Shown one piece after another: positions 8,141 to 16,017 of a DNA stretch of 64,000 nt. The DNA is from Rubrivirga litoralis. Its GTDB lineage: Bacteria; Bacteroidota; Rhodothermia; Rhodothermales; Rubricoccaceae. The number at the start of each line of letters is the position of its first letter. Within the stretch, counting starts at the first letter, position 1. Where the stretch lies: assembly GCF_031846415.1 (NCBI RefSeq), contig NZ_JAVRHT010000004.1, forward strand, positions 1 through 64,000. The letters run 5' to 3'. Made by a program: the position numbers and the translations under genes. Below the pieces are notes generated by a model. It saw only the letters and a list, made by a program, of their open reading frames with translations, was not told where the DNA came from and did no database searches.

Positions 8141-9406
8141 CTACGCCTGCGCGGTCGGGGCGGGGCGGCCCACGTCGCGGAGGACGAGGCCGCTCTTCGG
8201 CAGCGCCGGCAGGCGCGAAAAGTCGACCTGGAGGTCCTGCTCGGGGACGCGGTACGGGAGGCCGGCCAGGAACCGGGAGGTCTCCTTCATCAAGCGGATC
8301 GTGATCCACTCGCCCGCGCAGCGGTGGTTCTCGAAGTGGTCGCCGCCGCCCTGCGGGATAAAGTTGAACGGGCTCTCGTCCCAGCTCTTGAACCGCTCGG
8401 GCCGAAAGTCCTCCGGGTCGTCCCACGTGCGCGGGTCCTGGTCCGTCCCGTAGAGGTCGAGGATCACGCGCCGCCCCTTGGGGAAGGTGTAGCCCTCCCA
8501 CGTGAAGTCGTGCCGCACGCGGGCGGCCACGGCCGGGAAGAACGGGTACACGCGGCGGATCTCCTGGACGAACCGCTCGGCGGCGGCGTCGCCCGCGCCG
8601 CCGGCGATCGCGTCCCGGACGGCGGGGTGGGCGTGGAGCGCGTGGCCAATGAACGCCACGTAGACGGCGATCGCGACGACGGGCCGGAGGATGTTGAGCA
8701 GGTCGACGCCCGCAATGTGGGCGTCCAGCAGCTGCCCGTCCAGCGTGCGGTGCCAGGAGATCACGTGGGCCGCCGTGTTCTCGGCCGGCTGGAGCCGCCC
8801 GGCGCGAACGTCCTCGACGAGCCCCTCGGCCCATGCGTTGGCCCGCTTGCGCGCGATCCGCGAGGCCACGTGCCGCCACCCGATCGACCCGGCCCCGTTG
8901 AAGAGGAGCGTGAGCTGGCGCGTCCTTTTGTCCACGTCGCTCTCGGGGAGCGGGACGCCGGCCCACGCGCAGACGGCGCGCGCGAGGACCTCGCACGCCT
9001 CGTCGAACAGGACGACCTCGTCCCGCCCCGCCCACCTCTCGGCGGCCGCGGTCCACTCGGCGGCGGTTTGGTCGGCCAGGCTCTCGATCCGGTCCGGCGT
9101 CATGAGCGACATGAGCATCGTCTTGCGGTGGAGGTGCTCGGCGTCGTCGAGCCCCTGCACGCCGCCCTTCCCGAGCAGCGTCCGCACGACGAGCCCGGGC
9201 ATGGCCCCGCGCCGCTCGAACCGCTCCGTGTCGTAGAGCAGGCGGGCCGCCTCCGGCCCCGTCATGCAGATGGCCTTCTCGAACATGAGGCGCGTCTCGA
9301 ACGCGTCGGTCCCGAGGCGGTGGCACTCGTGGGCGATAAAGCGGTAGGGGTCGCTGATGAAGGCGAGCGAGCTGTCGAGGGCGGCGGTCTGGGGGAGCGC
9401 GGGCAT
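8141..9406 (-). CDS. Cytochrome P450 peroxygenase, CYP152 family
   Basis: This is a 421-residue heme-thiolate enzyme. It matches the H2O2-driven fatty-acid hydroxylase/decarboxylase group (P450-BSbeta, SPalpha, OleT) rather than redox-partner P450s. It has the active-site Arg-Pro in NILRPVVAIAVY, the EIRRVYPFFPAVAARVRHDF segment, VILDLYGTDQDPRTW, and the heme loop FNFIPQGGGDHFENHRCAGEW with Cys363 as thiolate ligand. Family members use fatty acids as both substrate and acid catalyst. The start ATG directly abuts GGGCGGGGTGG on the plus strand. It lies upstream of, and in the same direction as, the kynureninase-like gene, across about 150 bp of repeats. Family assignment is strong; substrate preference is unknown. 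Confidence 0.88.
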   Translation of the reverse strand: MPALPQTAALDSSLAFISDPYRFIAHECHRLGTDAFETRLMFEKAICMTGPEAARLLYDTERFERRGAMPGLVVRTLLGKGGVQGLDDAEHLHRKTMLMSLMTPDRIESLADQTAAEWTAAAERWAGRDEVVLFDEACEVLARAVCAWAGVPLPESDVDKRTRQLTLLFNGAGSIGWRHVASRIARKRANAWAEGLVEDVRAGRLQPAENTAAHVISWHRTLDGQLLDAHIAGVDLLNILRPVVAIAVYVAFIGHALHAHPAVRDAIAGGAGDAAAERFVQEIRRVYPFFPAVAARVRHDFTWEGYTFPKGRRVILDLYGTDQDPRTWDDPEDFRPERFKSWDESPFNFIPQGGGDHFENHRCAGEWITIRLMKETSRFLAGLPYRVPEQDLQVDFSRLPALPKSGLVLRDVGRPAPTAQA

Positions 9407-9960
9407 GGGCGGGGTGGGGAGGGTGGGGCTCCAAAGGCGCGCGGCGCCGGGAGGGTCCGCCCCGCCCCGCGTTTTGGCGCCGACGGGGGTTTCCCGGGCG
9501 CGCTGCTCAGGGCAAGGGCCGCGGGCGGACCCACGGAGAGGGGCGCCCGAGACGACACCGAGGTCTACGAGGAGCGGCGGTAGTCCCCCTCCTGGTCAGG
9601 AGGGGCTAGGGGTGGTTGCGACGAGGGCGGGGCGGTTCAGCCTTGGCACCGCCCCGCCCCGCCCGATGCCGCCCCGCCCCGCATCACGCGCCGTGCTCGG
9701 ACGGGCGACCGGCGGTCGCATTCGCCCCGCTCATGGCGCGGACGGACTCGAAGGGCGGAGTGGTGCCTGATGGCGGTGCCGCGGCCCGACGGCGTTGCGT
9801 GCAACGCCGCTACGGTTGCCGCCCCGCCCCGCCCCGCCCCCGCGCGGTGCGGGCGGGGCGGCGTGCCGTGCGCCCACGGGCGACCGCCGGCCGCCCCTAC
9901 GGTCCCACCCCGCCCACCGCTCGGGCGGGGCGGCCGCACGTTCGCTTCCCGCTTCCCGCT
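9407..9960. repeat. Intergenic mosaic repeat block B
   Basis: No gene is supported in these 554 bp. Modules in order are: GGCGGTAGTCCCCCTCCTGG with CAGGAGGGGCTAGGGGTGGT (about 9572-9618), GGGCGGGGCGG copies, and the palindrome CGGCGTTGCGTGCAACGCCG at 9790-9809 followed by CTACG. The CTAG within the hairpin flank is intact here, whereas in block D an IS5-family element occupies it. Confidence 0.8.
9790..9809. repeat. 20-bp palindrome CGGCGTTGCGTGCAACGCCG
   Basis: This copy of the dispersed palindrome has a G-C pair at the third stem position and a GT in the centre. It is followed by CTACG as in the other copies. Confidence 0.85.
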
Positions 9961-10953
<993 letters not shown>

Positions 10954-11152
10954 GGGCGGGGCGGTCGGGGCGGGGGGAAGCTCGCACCACGCGCCGCCCC
11001 GCCCCCCGAGTTCCCGAACGCGCCCCGCCCGCTGCCGCCCCGCCCGCGGCGAGGGCGGGGAGGGCCGCCCCGACTGCCGCCTCAGGACGCTCGCCGCGGG
11101 ACCCCCGCCGCCCCGCCCCGGTTGACGCCCCGCCGCTCTCCGCCCCGCCCCC

Positions 11153-12070
11153 ATGTTTCACGTCGTCCCGCTCGGGACCGGCTCCGCGCTCCCCACCAAG
11201 ACCCGCCACCTCGCCGGGACCGTCGTCCGCCGCGAGGGGCGGAGCGTCCTGTTCGACTGCGGCGAGGGGAGCCAGCTCCAGCTCGTCCGCGGCGACCTCA
11301 CGCGGGGCCGGCTCGACGCCGTGTGCATCACGCACCTCCACGGCGACCACTTTTTCGGGCTCCCCGGCCTCCTCACCACGCTGGCGCTCCTGGAGCGCGA
11401 GGACCCGCTGACGATCGTCGGGCCGCCCGGGCTCGCGTCCATCCTGGGCGCCATCCCCGGGTTCGGCGACGGCGGCCCCTACGAGATCCGCTACGTCGAG
11501 CTGGAGGAGGGTTTCGAGCACGCCGTCGTGTACGAGGACGAGCACGTGACGATCGAGGCGCGGCCGCTCGAGCACCGCGTGTTCTGCGCCGGCTTCCGGT
11601 ACCAGGAAAAGGAGCGGCCGGGCTCCATCGACGGCGAGGGCGCCCGCGCGTCCGGCGTCACCGAGGGGTGGCAGTACGAGGCCCTCAAGCGCGGCGAGGC
11701 CGTCGACCTGGAGGGCGGGGGGACGCTCGCGCCGGACGGGCTCGTCGGGCCGCCCAAGCCGGGCGCCGCCTTCGCCTACGTCCTCGACACGGTCCCCTGC
11801 GACGGCGGCCGCGCCCTCGCCGACCGCGCCGACCTCCTCATGCACGAGGCCACGTTCACCGACGAGCACGCCGAGCGGGCCGCCGACGTCGGCCACTCGA
11901 CGGCGCGGCAGGCGGCCGAGGTCGCCCGCGACGCACACGCGGGGCGGCTCCTCATCACGCACTTCTCGGCCCGCTACACCGATGCCGCCCCGCTCGTGGC
12001 CGAGGCCCGCGAGGTGTTCGAGAACGCGGACGCGGCCGAGGAGCTGGAGCGCTATGAGGTCCGGCGGTAG
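11153..12070 (+). CDS. rnz: Ribonuclease Z
   Basis: The 305-residue metallo-beta-lactamase-fold enzyme cleaves the 3' trailer of tRNA precursors. The zinc motif is ITHLHGDHFFGL (H61, H63, D65, H66), with further conserved segments PLGTGSALPT, FDCGEGSQLQL, LEHRVFCAGFRY, LMHEATFTDEHAERA and GHSTARQAAEVA. This pattern is specific for RNase Z. The ATG lies two bases after a CCGCCCCGCCC copy. The stop is followed at once by CCGCCCCGCCC and, about 30 nt later, GGGCGGGGCGG, giving a strong 3' hairpin. The upstream moxR gene is divergent. Confidence 0.93.
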   Translation: MFHVVPLGTGSALPTKTRHLAGTVVRREGRSVLFDCGEGSQLQLVRGDLTRGRLDAVCITHLHGDHFFGLPGLLTTLALLEREDPLTIVGPPGLASILGAIPGFGDGGPYEIRYVELEEGFEHAVVYEDEHVTIEARPLEHRVFCAGFRYQEKERPGSIDGEGARASGVTEGWQYEALKRGEAVDLEGGGTLAPDGLVGPPKPGAAFAYVLDTVPCDGGRALADRADLLMHEATFTDEHAERAADVGHSTARQAAEVARDAHAGRLLITHFSARYTDAAPLVAEAREVFENADAAEELERYEVRR

Positions 12071-12073
12071 CCG

Positions 12074-12118
12074 CCCCGCCCGTAGGCCGGCGACCCGCTC
12101 GCGTGGGGGCGGGGCGGC
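12074..12118 (+). terminator. 3' hairpin after rnz from facing 11-mer copies
   Basis: CCGCCCCGCCC follows the rnz stop directly and is complementary to GGGCGGGGCGG some 30 nt later. No T-tract follows, so this may be a transcript-stabilising or processing hairpin rather than a classical intrinsic terminator. Confidence 0.45.
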
Positions 12119-12195
12119 TCCGGTCGGGCCGCTTCACCACCCCGCCCGCTCGGGCGGGGCGGTTCAGTCCTGGAGCGCCCACCGGACGAACGCCT

Positions 12196-12220
12196 CGACC
12201 CGTCAGGTCGGCGCAGCCAA
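12196..12220 (-). repeat. GGCTGCGCCG short element, hepT copy iv
   Basis: On the minus strand this reads TTGGCTGCGCCGACCTGACG, then GGTCG. It lies between the hepT segments HLGDL and AFVRWALQD, near the C-terminus. Confidence 0.7.
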
Positions 12221-12275
12221 GTCGCCCAGGTGGTCCGCCACGATGGCCCGGACGATGGGCAGGCTGACGGCCTGG

Positions 12276-12301
12276 TTGGCTGCGCCGTCCCCTCCGGGGG
12301 T
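12276..12301 (+). repeat. GGCTGCGCCG short element, hepT copy iii
   Basis: On the plus strand this reads TTGGCTGCGCCGTCCCCTCC, then GGGGGT. It lies directly after the codons for VAVHD. The net insertion is about 24 nt and keeps the frame, but it removes the conserved tyrosine expected next. Confidence 0.75.
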
Positions 12302-12392
12302 GTCGTGCACGGCCACGTTGCGGAACCCGACCATCCGCTGCATCCGGTCCCCGAGCGGGGCGGGGAGACTGCCGGCCTCGACGAGGAGGCGG

Positions 12393-12417
12393 ACCCCGAA
12401 GGGACGGCGTTAGCCAA
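12393..12417 (-). repeat. GGCTGCGCCG short element, hepT copy ii
   Basis: On the minus strand this reads TTGGCTAACGCCGTCCCTTC, then GGGGT. It lies between TSRDA and RLLVEAGSLPAP. The net insertion is about 23 nt and shifts the frame. Confidence 0.8.
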
Positions 12418-12610
12418 GGCGTCGCGGCTGGTCTGCGGCACGCCCGCCCCGCCCACGCGGGCGCGGCGCATGGCGAGGTCGATGGCCGCCTGGCACGCCC
12501 GCTGAAGGTTGAGCACGACCGCGTCCTGCCGCGTCTGGTCCGCGAGCCCAGGATCGGCGGCGGCCTCCTCGGGCACGCGCCGGAGGCACCGCTCGATCGC
12601 CGCGGCCTTG

Positions 12611-12632
12611 TTGGCTACGCCGGCCTCCGGCT
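12611..12632 (+). repeat. GGCTGCGCCG short element, hepT copy i
   Basis: On the plus strand this reads TTGGCTACGCCGGCCTCCGG, then CT. It lies between MADDVVL and NKAAAIERC. The net insertion is about 20 nt, with an in-frame TAG. Confidence 0.7.
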
Positions 12633-12645
12633 GAGGACGACGTCG

Positions 12646-13051
12646 TCAGCCATGCACGCGGCCCCGCTCGCGGACGTCGTCCAGGATCCCTTGCCGCTCC
12701 TCGTTCAAGAGCGCGTAGGCCAACATCGTCCAGACTTCCCAGACCCCGGAGGGACGGCGCAGCCAACGCCCGCGCCGTCGGGTCGGCGTCGTAGACCACG
12801 CGGCCGGTCCGCAGTACCTCGGCGCGCATGACCGTCGAGGCCGAGCGGAGGTCGACGTCGACGCCCAGCGCGGCGGCCAGCGCCTCCTGCGCGTCGAACC
12901 GCTCGACCGGGTCCATCGGGCGGGGCGGGAGCACGGCGAGGTCGAGGTCGCTGTCCGCCCGCCCCGCCCCGCCCGCGCGCGAGCCGAACAGGTAGACGGC
13001 CTGCGCGCTGGGCACGCGGTCGAGGAGGGGACGGAGGTCGGGCGGGGCCAC
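12646..13051 (-). pseudogene. mntA-like nucleotidyltransferase antitoxin gene, frameshifted by a repeat
   Basis: The N-terminal part encodes a minimal nucleotidyltransferase: VYLFGSRAGGAGRADSDLDL carries the GS-x10-DxD motif, followed by VDVDLRSASTVMRAEVLRTG and RVVYDADPTARA. MntA proteins AMPylate the partner HepT toxin on a tyrosine. The remaining C-terminus (WTMLAYALLNEERQGILDDV and RERGRVHG) is present but in another frame. Between the two lies a 22-24-nt element at 12743-12766. The start is a GTG giving VAPPDLRPLLDRV; the stop overlaps the hepT start. Removing the element restores one continuous reading frame. The adenylylating core is intact, but the encoded protein would have an altered tail. 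Confidence 0.8.
12743..12766 (-). repeat. GGCTGCGCCG short element inside mntA
   Basis: On the minus strand this reads TTGGCTGCGCCGTCCCTCCG, then GGGT. It separates the two mntA reading-frame segments and is nearly identical to copies in hepT and to the module in repeat block A. Confidence 0.8.
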
Positions 13052-13405
13052 GGCGCGAGGTAGGGCGACCGGCCGCCCCGCCCCCGGCCGGGCGGGGCGC
13101 CACGCGCCTCGTTCAGCGGCAGAGTGCCTCGTGCGCGGAGTCGGAGCTGGTCGCTCGATTCGACAACCACCCCTGGCCGCTCCTGGCTGCGCTGACCTGG
13201 CGGTTGACCAGGAGGGGAACTCCTCGCCCCGCCCGACCTCTGCCCCGGTCACGCATGAAGACCGTCTGACTCTGCCCGAGATGCCCGCCTGCGGGTGGGG
13301 CGGGGCGGGCTCTTCCCGCTGTGTCGGACCGCCCCGCCCGAGTCCGTCGCTCGCGGGCGGGGTGGGGCAGGAACCGCGGCGCGGCGGGGCGGGGTACCGT
13401 GCCCC
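13052..13405. other. Gene-free repeat stretch before the ABC exporter
   Basis: These 354 bp contain many GGGCGGGGYGG copies in both orientations and a degenerate copy of the CTCCTGG/CCAGGAGGGG hairpin with an inserted GGCTGCGCTGACCTGG module (about 13165-13210). I see no gene. Confidence 0.55.
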
Positions 13406-15316
13406 GTGGCAGAGGACGCACCCGACACCAACCAACGGCCGCCCCGCCGGCTCGCCCGCCGGCTCGGGGCGCTCCTGTGGCCGTACCGCTGGCAGGTCGC
13501 CGGCGCGCTCGCGCTGACGCTCGCCGTCGCCTTCCTGGGGCCGCTCCGGCCGCGGCTCGTCCAGATCGCCGTCGACGACCACATCACGACCGGCGACCTG
13601 CCCGGCCTCTTCCGCGTCGTCGCGCTCATCGGGCTCGTGCTGCTCGGCGAGGGGGTCGCGTCGTTCGCGCTCACCTACCTCACGCAGTGGGTCGGGCAGC
13701 ACGCGCTCTACGACCTCCGCACGCGCGTTTTCCGGTTCGTCGAGCGCCAGCGGCTCGCGTTCTTCGACAAGACGCCCATCGGCACGCTCATCACGCGGGC
13801 CACGTCCGACATCGAGGCGCTCGCCGACCTCCTCTCGGCCGGGGCGGTGACCATGATCGGGGACCTCGGGCGGCTCCTGTTCATCGGCTACTTCATGCTG
13901 TCGCTGAACCTGGAGCTGGGGCTCGTGGCGCTCCTCGCGCTCCCGCCGATGGTGCTCGCGACCGAGGTGTTCCGGCGCAAGATGCGGCGGGCCTACCGCG
14001 AGACGCGCAAGCAGGTCGGCCGGCTCAACGCGTTCCTCCAGGAGCACGTCTCGGGCATGTCGGTCGTCCAGATCTTCGGGCGCGAGGGCGAGGAGCAGCG
14101 CCGGTTCGAGGACGTCAACGCGGCCCACCGCGACGCCCACGTCCAGACGGTCTACTACTACGCCCTGTTCTACCCCGTTGTCGACCTCATCGCGTCGGTC
14201 GCGCTCGGGCTCGTGGTCTGGTTCGGGGGGACCGAGGCCATGCGCGAGGCGGTCACGGTCGGGACGCTCATCGCGTTCGTCCAGTACGTCCGCATGTTCT
14301 TCGAGCCGGTCCGCAACCTGTCGGACCAGCTCAACTCGATCCAGGCCGCCTTCGCCGCGTCCGAGCGCGTGTTCGACCTCCTCGACGACGACCAGTCGCT
14401 GGCCGCCCCGCCCCGCCCCGCCCACTTCGACGGCGGCCGCGCCCGCGGCCGGATCGCCTTCGAGGACGTGTGGTTCGCCTACGAGCGCCTGCCGGAGGCG
14501 GAGAGGGATGGGGAGGGATCGGGGATCGAGAGGGATGGGCAGACGAGGGGCGGGGCGGCCGGCGGCGAGGACTCTGCTCATCCCTCCTCATCCCCTCATC
14601 CCCCATCCCTCCCGGACTGGAACTGGGTCCTGCGCGGCGTCTCGTTCGTGGCCGAGCCCGGCGAGACGCTCGCGCTCGTCGGGGCGACGGGCTCGGGGAA
14701 GTCGACCATCCTCTCGCTGCTGCTCCGGTTCTACGAGCCCCAGCGCGGGCGCGTGACCATCGACGGGATCGACGTGAAGGACCTCCCGCTCGACGAGCTC
14801 CGCCGGCAGGTCGGGCTCGTGCTCCAGGACGTGTTCCTGTTCTCGGGCTCCATCGAGGAGAACGTGACGCTGGGCGCCGACGTCCCGCGCGAGCGCGTGG
14901 TCGGGGCCGCCGAGCTCGTCGGCGCCGACCGCTTTATCGACCGGCTCCCCGACGGCTACGCCTCCGACGTCGGCGAGCGGGGCGGGACGCTGTCGCTCGG
15001 GCAGCGCCAGCTCCTGTCGTTCGTCCGCACGCTGCTCTACGACCCGGCCGTCCTCGTCCTCGACGAGGCCACGTCGTCGGTCGACACCGAGACCGAGGAG
15101 GCCGTGCAGCGCGCGGTCGACGTGCTCATGGACGGGCGGACGGCGCTCGTCGTCGCGCACCGGCTCTCGACGGTCCAGGACGCCCAGACCATCCTCGTGC
15201 TCCACAAGGGCGAGGTCCGCGAACGGGGCAGTCACCAGGCGCTCCTGGCCCAGGGCGGCCTCTACCGCCGGCTCTACGAGCTCCAGTACGCCGACCAGGA
15301 GCGGGCCGCGGCCTGA
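13406..15316 (+). CDS. ABC exporter, fused permease and ATPase (MsbA/MdlB-like), with insertion
   Basis: The 636-residue half-transporter has an N-terminal six-helix exporter domain (about residues 20-340) and a C-terminal ATPase with Walker A GATGSGKST, signature LSLGQRQ, Walker B AVLVLDEATSSVD and switch VVAHRLSTV. Such proteins export lipids, drugs or peptides as dimers. The start is a GTG giving VAEDAPDTN; the open frame upstream is repeat sequence. Between the membrane domain and the first ATPase strand, residues about 363-403 are encoded by a GGATGAGCAGA inverted-repeat element (nt 14499-14612). This adds roughly 40 residues of Glu/Gly/Ser/Pro-rich sequence without breaking the frame. 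The insertion is in a linker and probably tolerated. Confidence 0.9.
   Translation: MAEDAPDTNQRPPRRLARRLGALLWPYRWQVAGALALTLAVAFLGPLRPRLVQIAVDDHITTGDLPGLFRVVALIGLVLLGEGVASFALTYLTQWVGQHALYDLRTRVFRFVERQRLAFFDKTPIGTLITRATSDIEALADLLSAGAVTMIGDLGRLLFIGYFMLSLNLELGLVALLALPPMVLATEVFRRKMRRAYRETRKQVGRLNAFLQEHVSGMSVVQIFGREGEEQRRFEDVNAAHRDAHVQTVYYYALFYPVVDLIASVALGLVVWFGGTEAMREAVTVGTLIAFVQYVRMFFEPVRNLSDQLNSIQAAFAASERVFDLLDDDQSLAAPPRPAHFDGGRARGRIAFEDVWFAYERLPEAERDGEGSGIERDGQTRGGAAGGEDSAHPSSSPHPPSLPDWNWVLRGVSFVAEPGETLALVGATGSGKSTILSLLLRFYEPQRGRVTIDGIDVKDLPLDELRRQVGLVLQDVFLFSGSIEENVTLGADVPRERVVGAAELVGADRFIDRLPDGYASDVGERGGTLSLGQRQLLSFVRTLLYDPAVLVLDEATSSVDTETEEAVQRAVDVLMDGRTALVVAHRLSTVQDAQTILVLHKGEVRERGSHQALLAQGGLYRRLYELQYADQERAAA
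14499..14612. repeat. GGATGAGCAGA inverted-repeat element inside the ABC exporter gene
   Basis: The left arm includes GAGAGGGATGGGGAGGGAT and AGAGGGATGGGCAGA. The right arm begins TCTGCTCATCCCTCCTCATC and ends CCCATCCCTCC. A GGGCGGGGCGG copy lies between them. The element matches the copies at 2640 and 34543 and is translated in frame. Confidence 0.85.
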
Positions 15317-15317
15317 C

Positions 15318-15353
15318 CGCCCCGCCCGCGCGGCAAAGCGGGGGCGGGGTGGT
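15318..15353 (+). terminator. Hairpin of facing 11-mers after the ABC exporter
   Basis: CCGCCCCGCCC sits just after the TGA stop and faces GGGCGGGGTGG across a short loop. It forms a long GC stem without a T-tract. Confidence 0.5.
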
Positions 15354-15413
15354 GCCTCCCGGCCGCCCCGCTCTCGTCCCGCCCTGCAACGGTGCGACGT
15401 GGGGCGGGGCGGC

Positions 15414-15442
15414 TTGACAAGGAGCCAGAGGCGTCGTACCAT
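15414..15442 (+). promoter_or_regulatory. Promoter TTGACA-N17-TACCAT
   Basis: A consensus -35 TTGACA (15414-15419) is followed after exactly 17 bp by TACCAT (15437-15442). It drives the small cysteine-rich ORF and possibly arsR. It is the clearest sigma-70-type promoter in the window. Confidence 0.75.
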
Positions 15443-15444
15443 TC

Positions 15445-15460
15445 ATCGTCGATCGACGAT
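15445..15460. promoter_or_regulatory. 16-bp palindromic operator, probably for ArsR
   Basis: ATCGTCGATCGACGAT is a perfect palindrome starting two bases after the -10 element, so a bound repressor would block transcription start. Its position, between the promoter and a cysteine-rich peptide followed by an arsR-type gene, suggests metal-relieved repression. ArsR/SmtB operators are usually imperfect 12-2-12 repeats; this one is shorter and more GC-rich. Confidence 0.65.
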
Positions 15461-15488
15461 AAACCTGTTCCACCAACCCCCGAGACCG

Positions 15489-15569
15489 ATGAAGACCAAC
15501 GCCTGCTGCGACTGCGACTGCTGCAACGACGGGTGCTGCTGCGGCAGCGCCTGCGACTGCGGCTGCTAG
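15489..15569 (+). CDS. 26-residue cysteine-rich metallothionein-like peptide
   Basis: The short ORF reads MKTNACCDCDCCNDGCCCGS followed by ACDCGC. That is 11 cysteines in 26 residues with several Asp, arranged as CC, C-x-C and CCC clusters. There is no aromatic residue and no signal peptide. It resembles a minimal metallothionein but matches no family I know. It has its own promoter and palindromic operator just upstream and a terminator just downstream, and an ArsR-family gene follows. A likely role is thiolate buffering of Cu(I), Zn, Cd or As(III), induced when ArsR is released. Alternatively it is a leader peptide sensing cysteine supply. No Shine-Dalgarno sequence is visible, as is usual in this window. 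Confidence 0.7.
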   Translation: MKTNACCDCDCCNDGCCCGSACDCGC

Positions 15570-15587
15570 CCGCCTCGCCCGCGAACC

Positions 15588-15634
15588 GGGCGGGGTGGCG
15601 CGGCTTCGGCCCGACCGCCCCGCCCCTTTTTTTT
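15588..15634 (+). terminator. Intrinsic terminator built from the 11-mer motif, T8 tail
   Basis: GGGCGGGGTGG (15588-15598) pairs along all 11 positions, with one G-T wobble, with CCGCCCCGCCC (15615-15625), and is followed by eight Ts (15627-15634). The left arm could instead pair with CCGCCTCGCCC just upstream (15570-15580), giving two mutually exclusive hairpins between the cysteine-rich ORF and arsR. Confidence 0.75.
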
Positions 15635-15647
15635 GCCCTCCCCGCCC

Positions 15648-15977
15648 ATGACCGCCACCGTTTCCGCCGCCGCCACAGACGCTGACCTCGCCCGCTGGGC
15701 CAAGGCCCTCGGCCACCCCGCCCGGCTCGCCATCCTCCGCACGCTCGGCGCGCAGGGGACGTGCGTGTGCGGCGAGGTGGTCGAAGTCGTCGGGCTCGCG
15801 CAGTCGACGGTCTCGCAGCACCTCAAGGTGCTCCGCGAGGCCGGGCTCGTGCGCGGCACGCCCGACGGCACGCGCTCGTGCTACTGCCTCGACGGGGGCG
15901 GGGTGGCCGCGGCGTCCGCCGCCCTCGGCGGCCTCCTGGACGGGCTCCACGCGTGCTGCGACGGCGCCTGCTGCTGA
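15648..15977 (+). CDS. ArsR/SmtB-family metal-responsive repressor
   Basis: The 109-residue winged-helix protein has ALGHPARLAILRTLG, then the inducer-site-like TCVCGEVVEVVGLAQSTVSQ and HLKVLREAGLVRGTPDGTRS, then CYCL. It ends in a cysteine cluster, HACCDGACC. The CVC motif in the DNA-binding region and the extra cysteines suggest sensing of a thiophilic metal or metalloid such as As(III), Cd or Cu. ArsR repressors leave DNA when metal binds. The ATG lies just after CTCCCCGCCC. The palindrome at 15445 upstream of the cysteine-rich ORF is the likely operator, making a metal-sensing microcluster. No arsenate reductase or efflux gene is adjacent. Confidence 0.88.
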   Translation: MTATVSAAATDADLARWAKALGHPARLAILRTLGAQGTCVCGEVVEVVGLAQSTVSQHLKVLREAGLVRGTPDGTRSCYCLDGGGVAAASAALGGLLDGLHACCDGACC

Positions 15978-16017
15978 AGCGCCCCGTTCGGGGGCTACGC
16001 GTCGGCCGCGTGCTGTC

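Larger units (their letters stand above)
12164..12653 (-). pseudogene. hepT-like toxin gene broken by short repeat insertions
   Basis: Read across frames, the locus gives a HepT/DUF86-type protein: MADDVVL, NKAAAIERCLRRVPEEAA, TRQDAVVLNLQRACQAAIDL, EAGSLPAPLGDRMQRMVGFR, NVAVHD, SLPIVRAIVADHLGDL and AFVRWALQD. HepT is the HEPN RNase of MntA-HepT toxin-antitoxin systems. Between these pieces sit four copies of a 20-26-nt repeat of form TTGGCTGCGCCGTCCCTCCGGGGT (12196-12220, 12276-12301, 12393-12417, 12611-12632). At least two shift the frame, one introduces TAG, and one removes the tyrosine of the R-x4-HxY motif. The original ATG overlaps the mntA stop by eight bases. It is almost certainly inactive. 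Confidence 0.8.

Noticed and set aside
12052..12576. 174-residue minus-strand ORF as an intact gene
   Set aside because: Only its first part is HepT-like. The rest is frameshifted sequence past inserted repeats, so it is annotated as a pseudogene.
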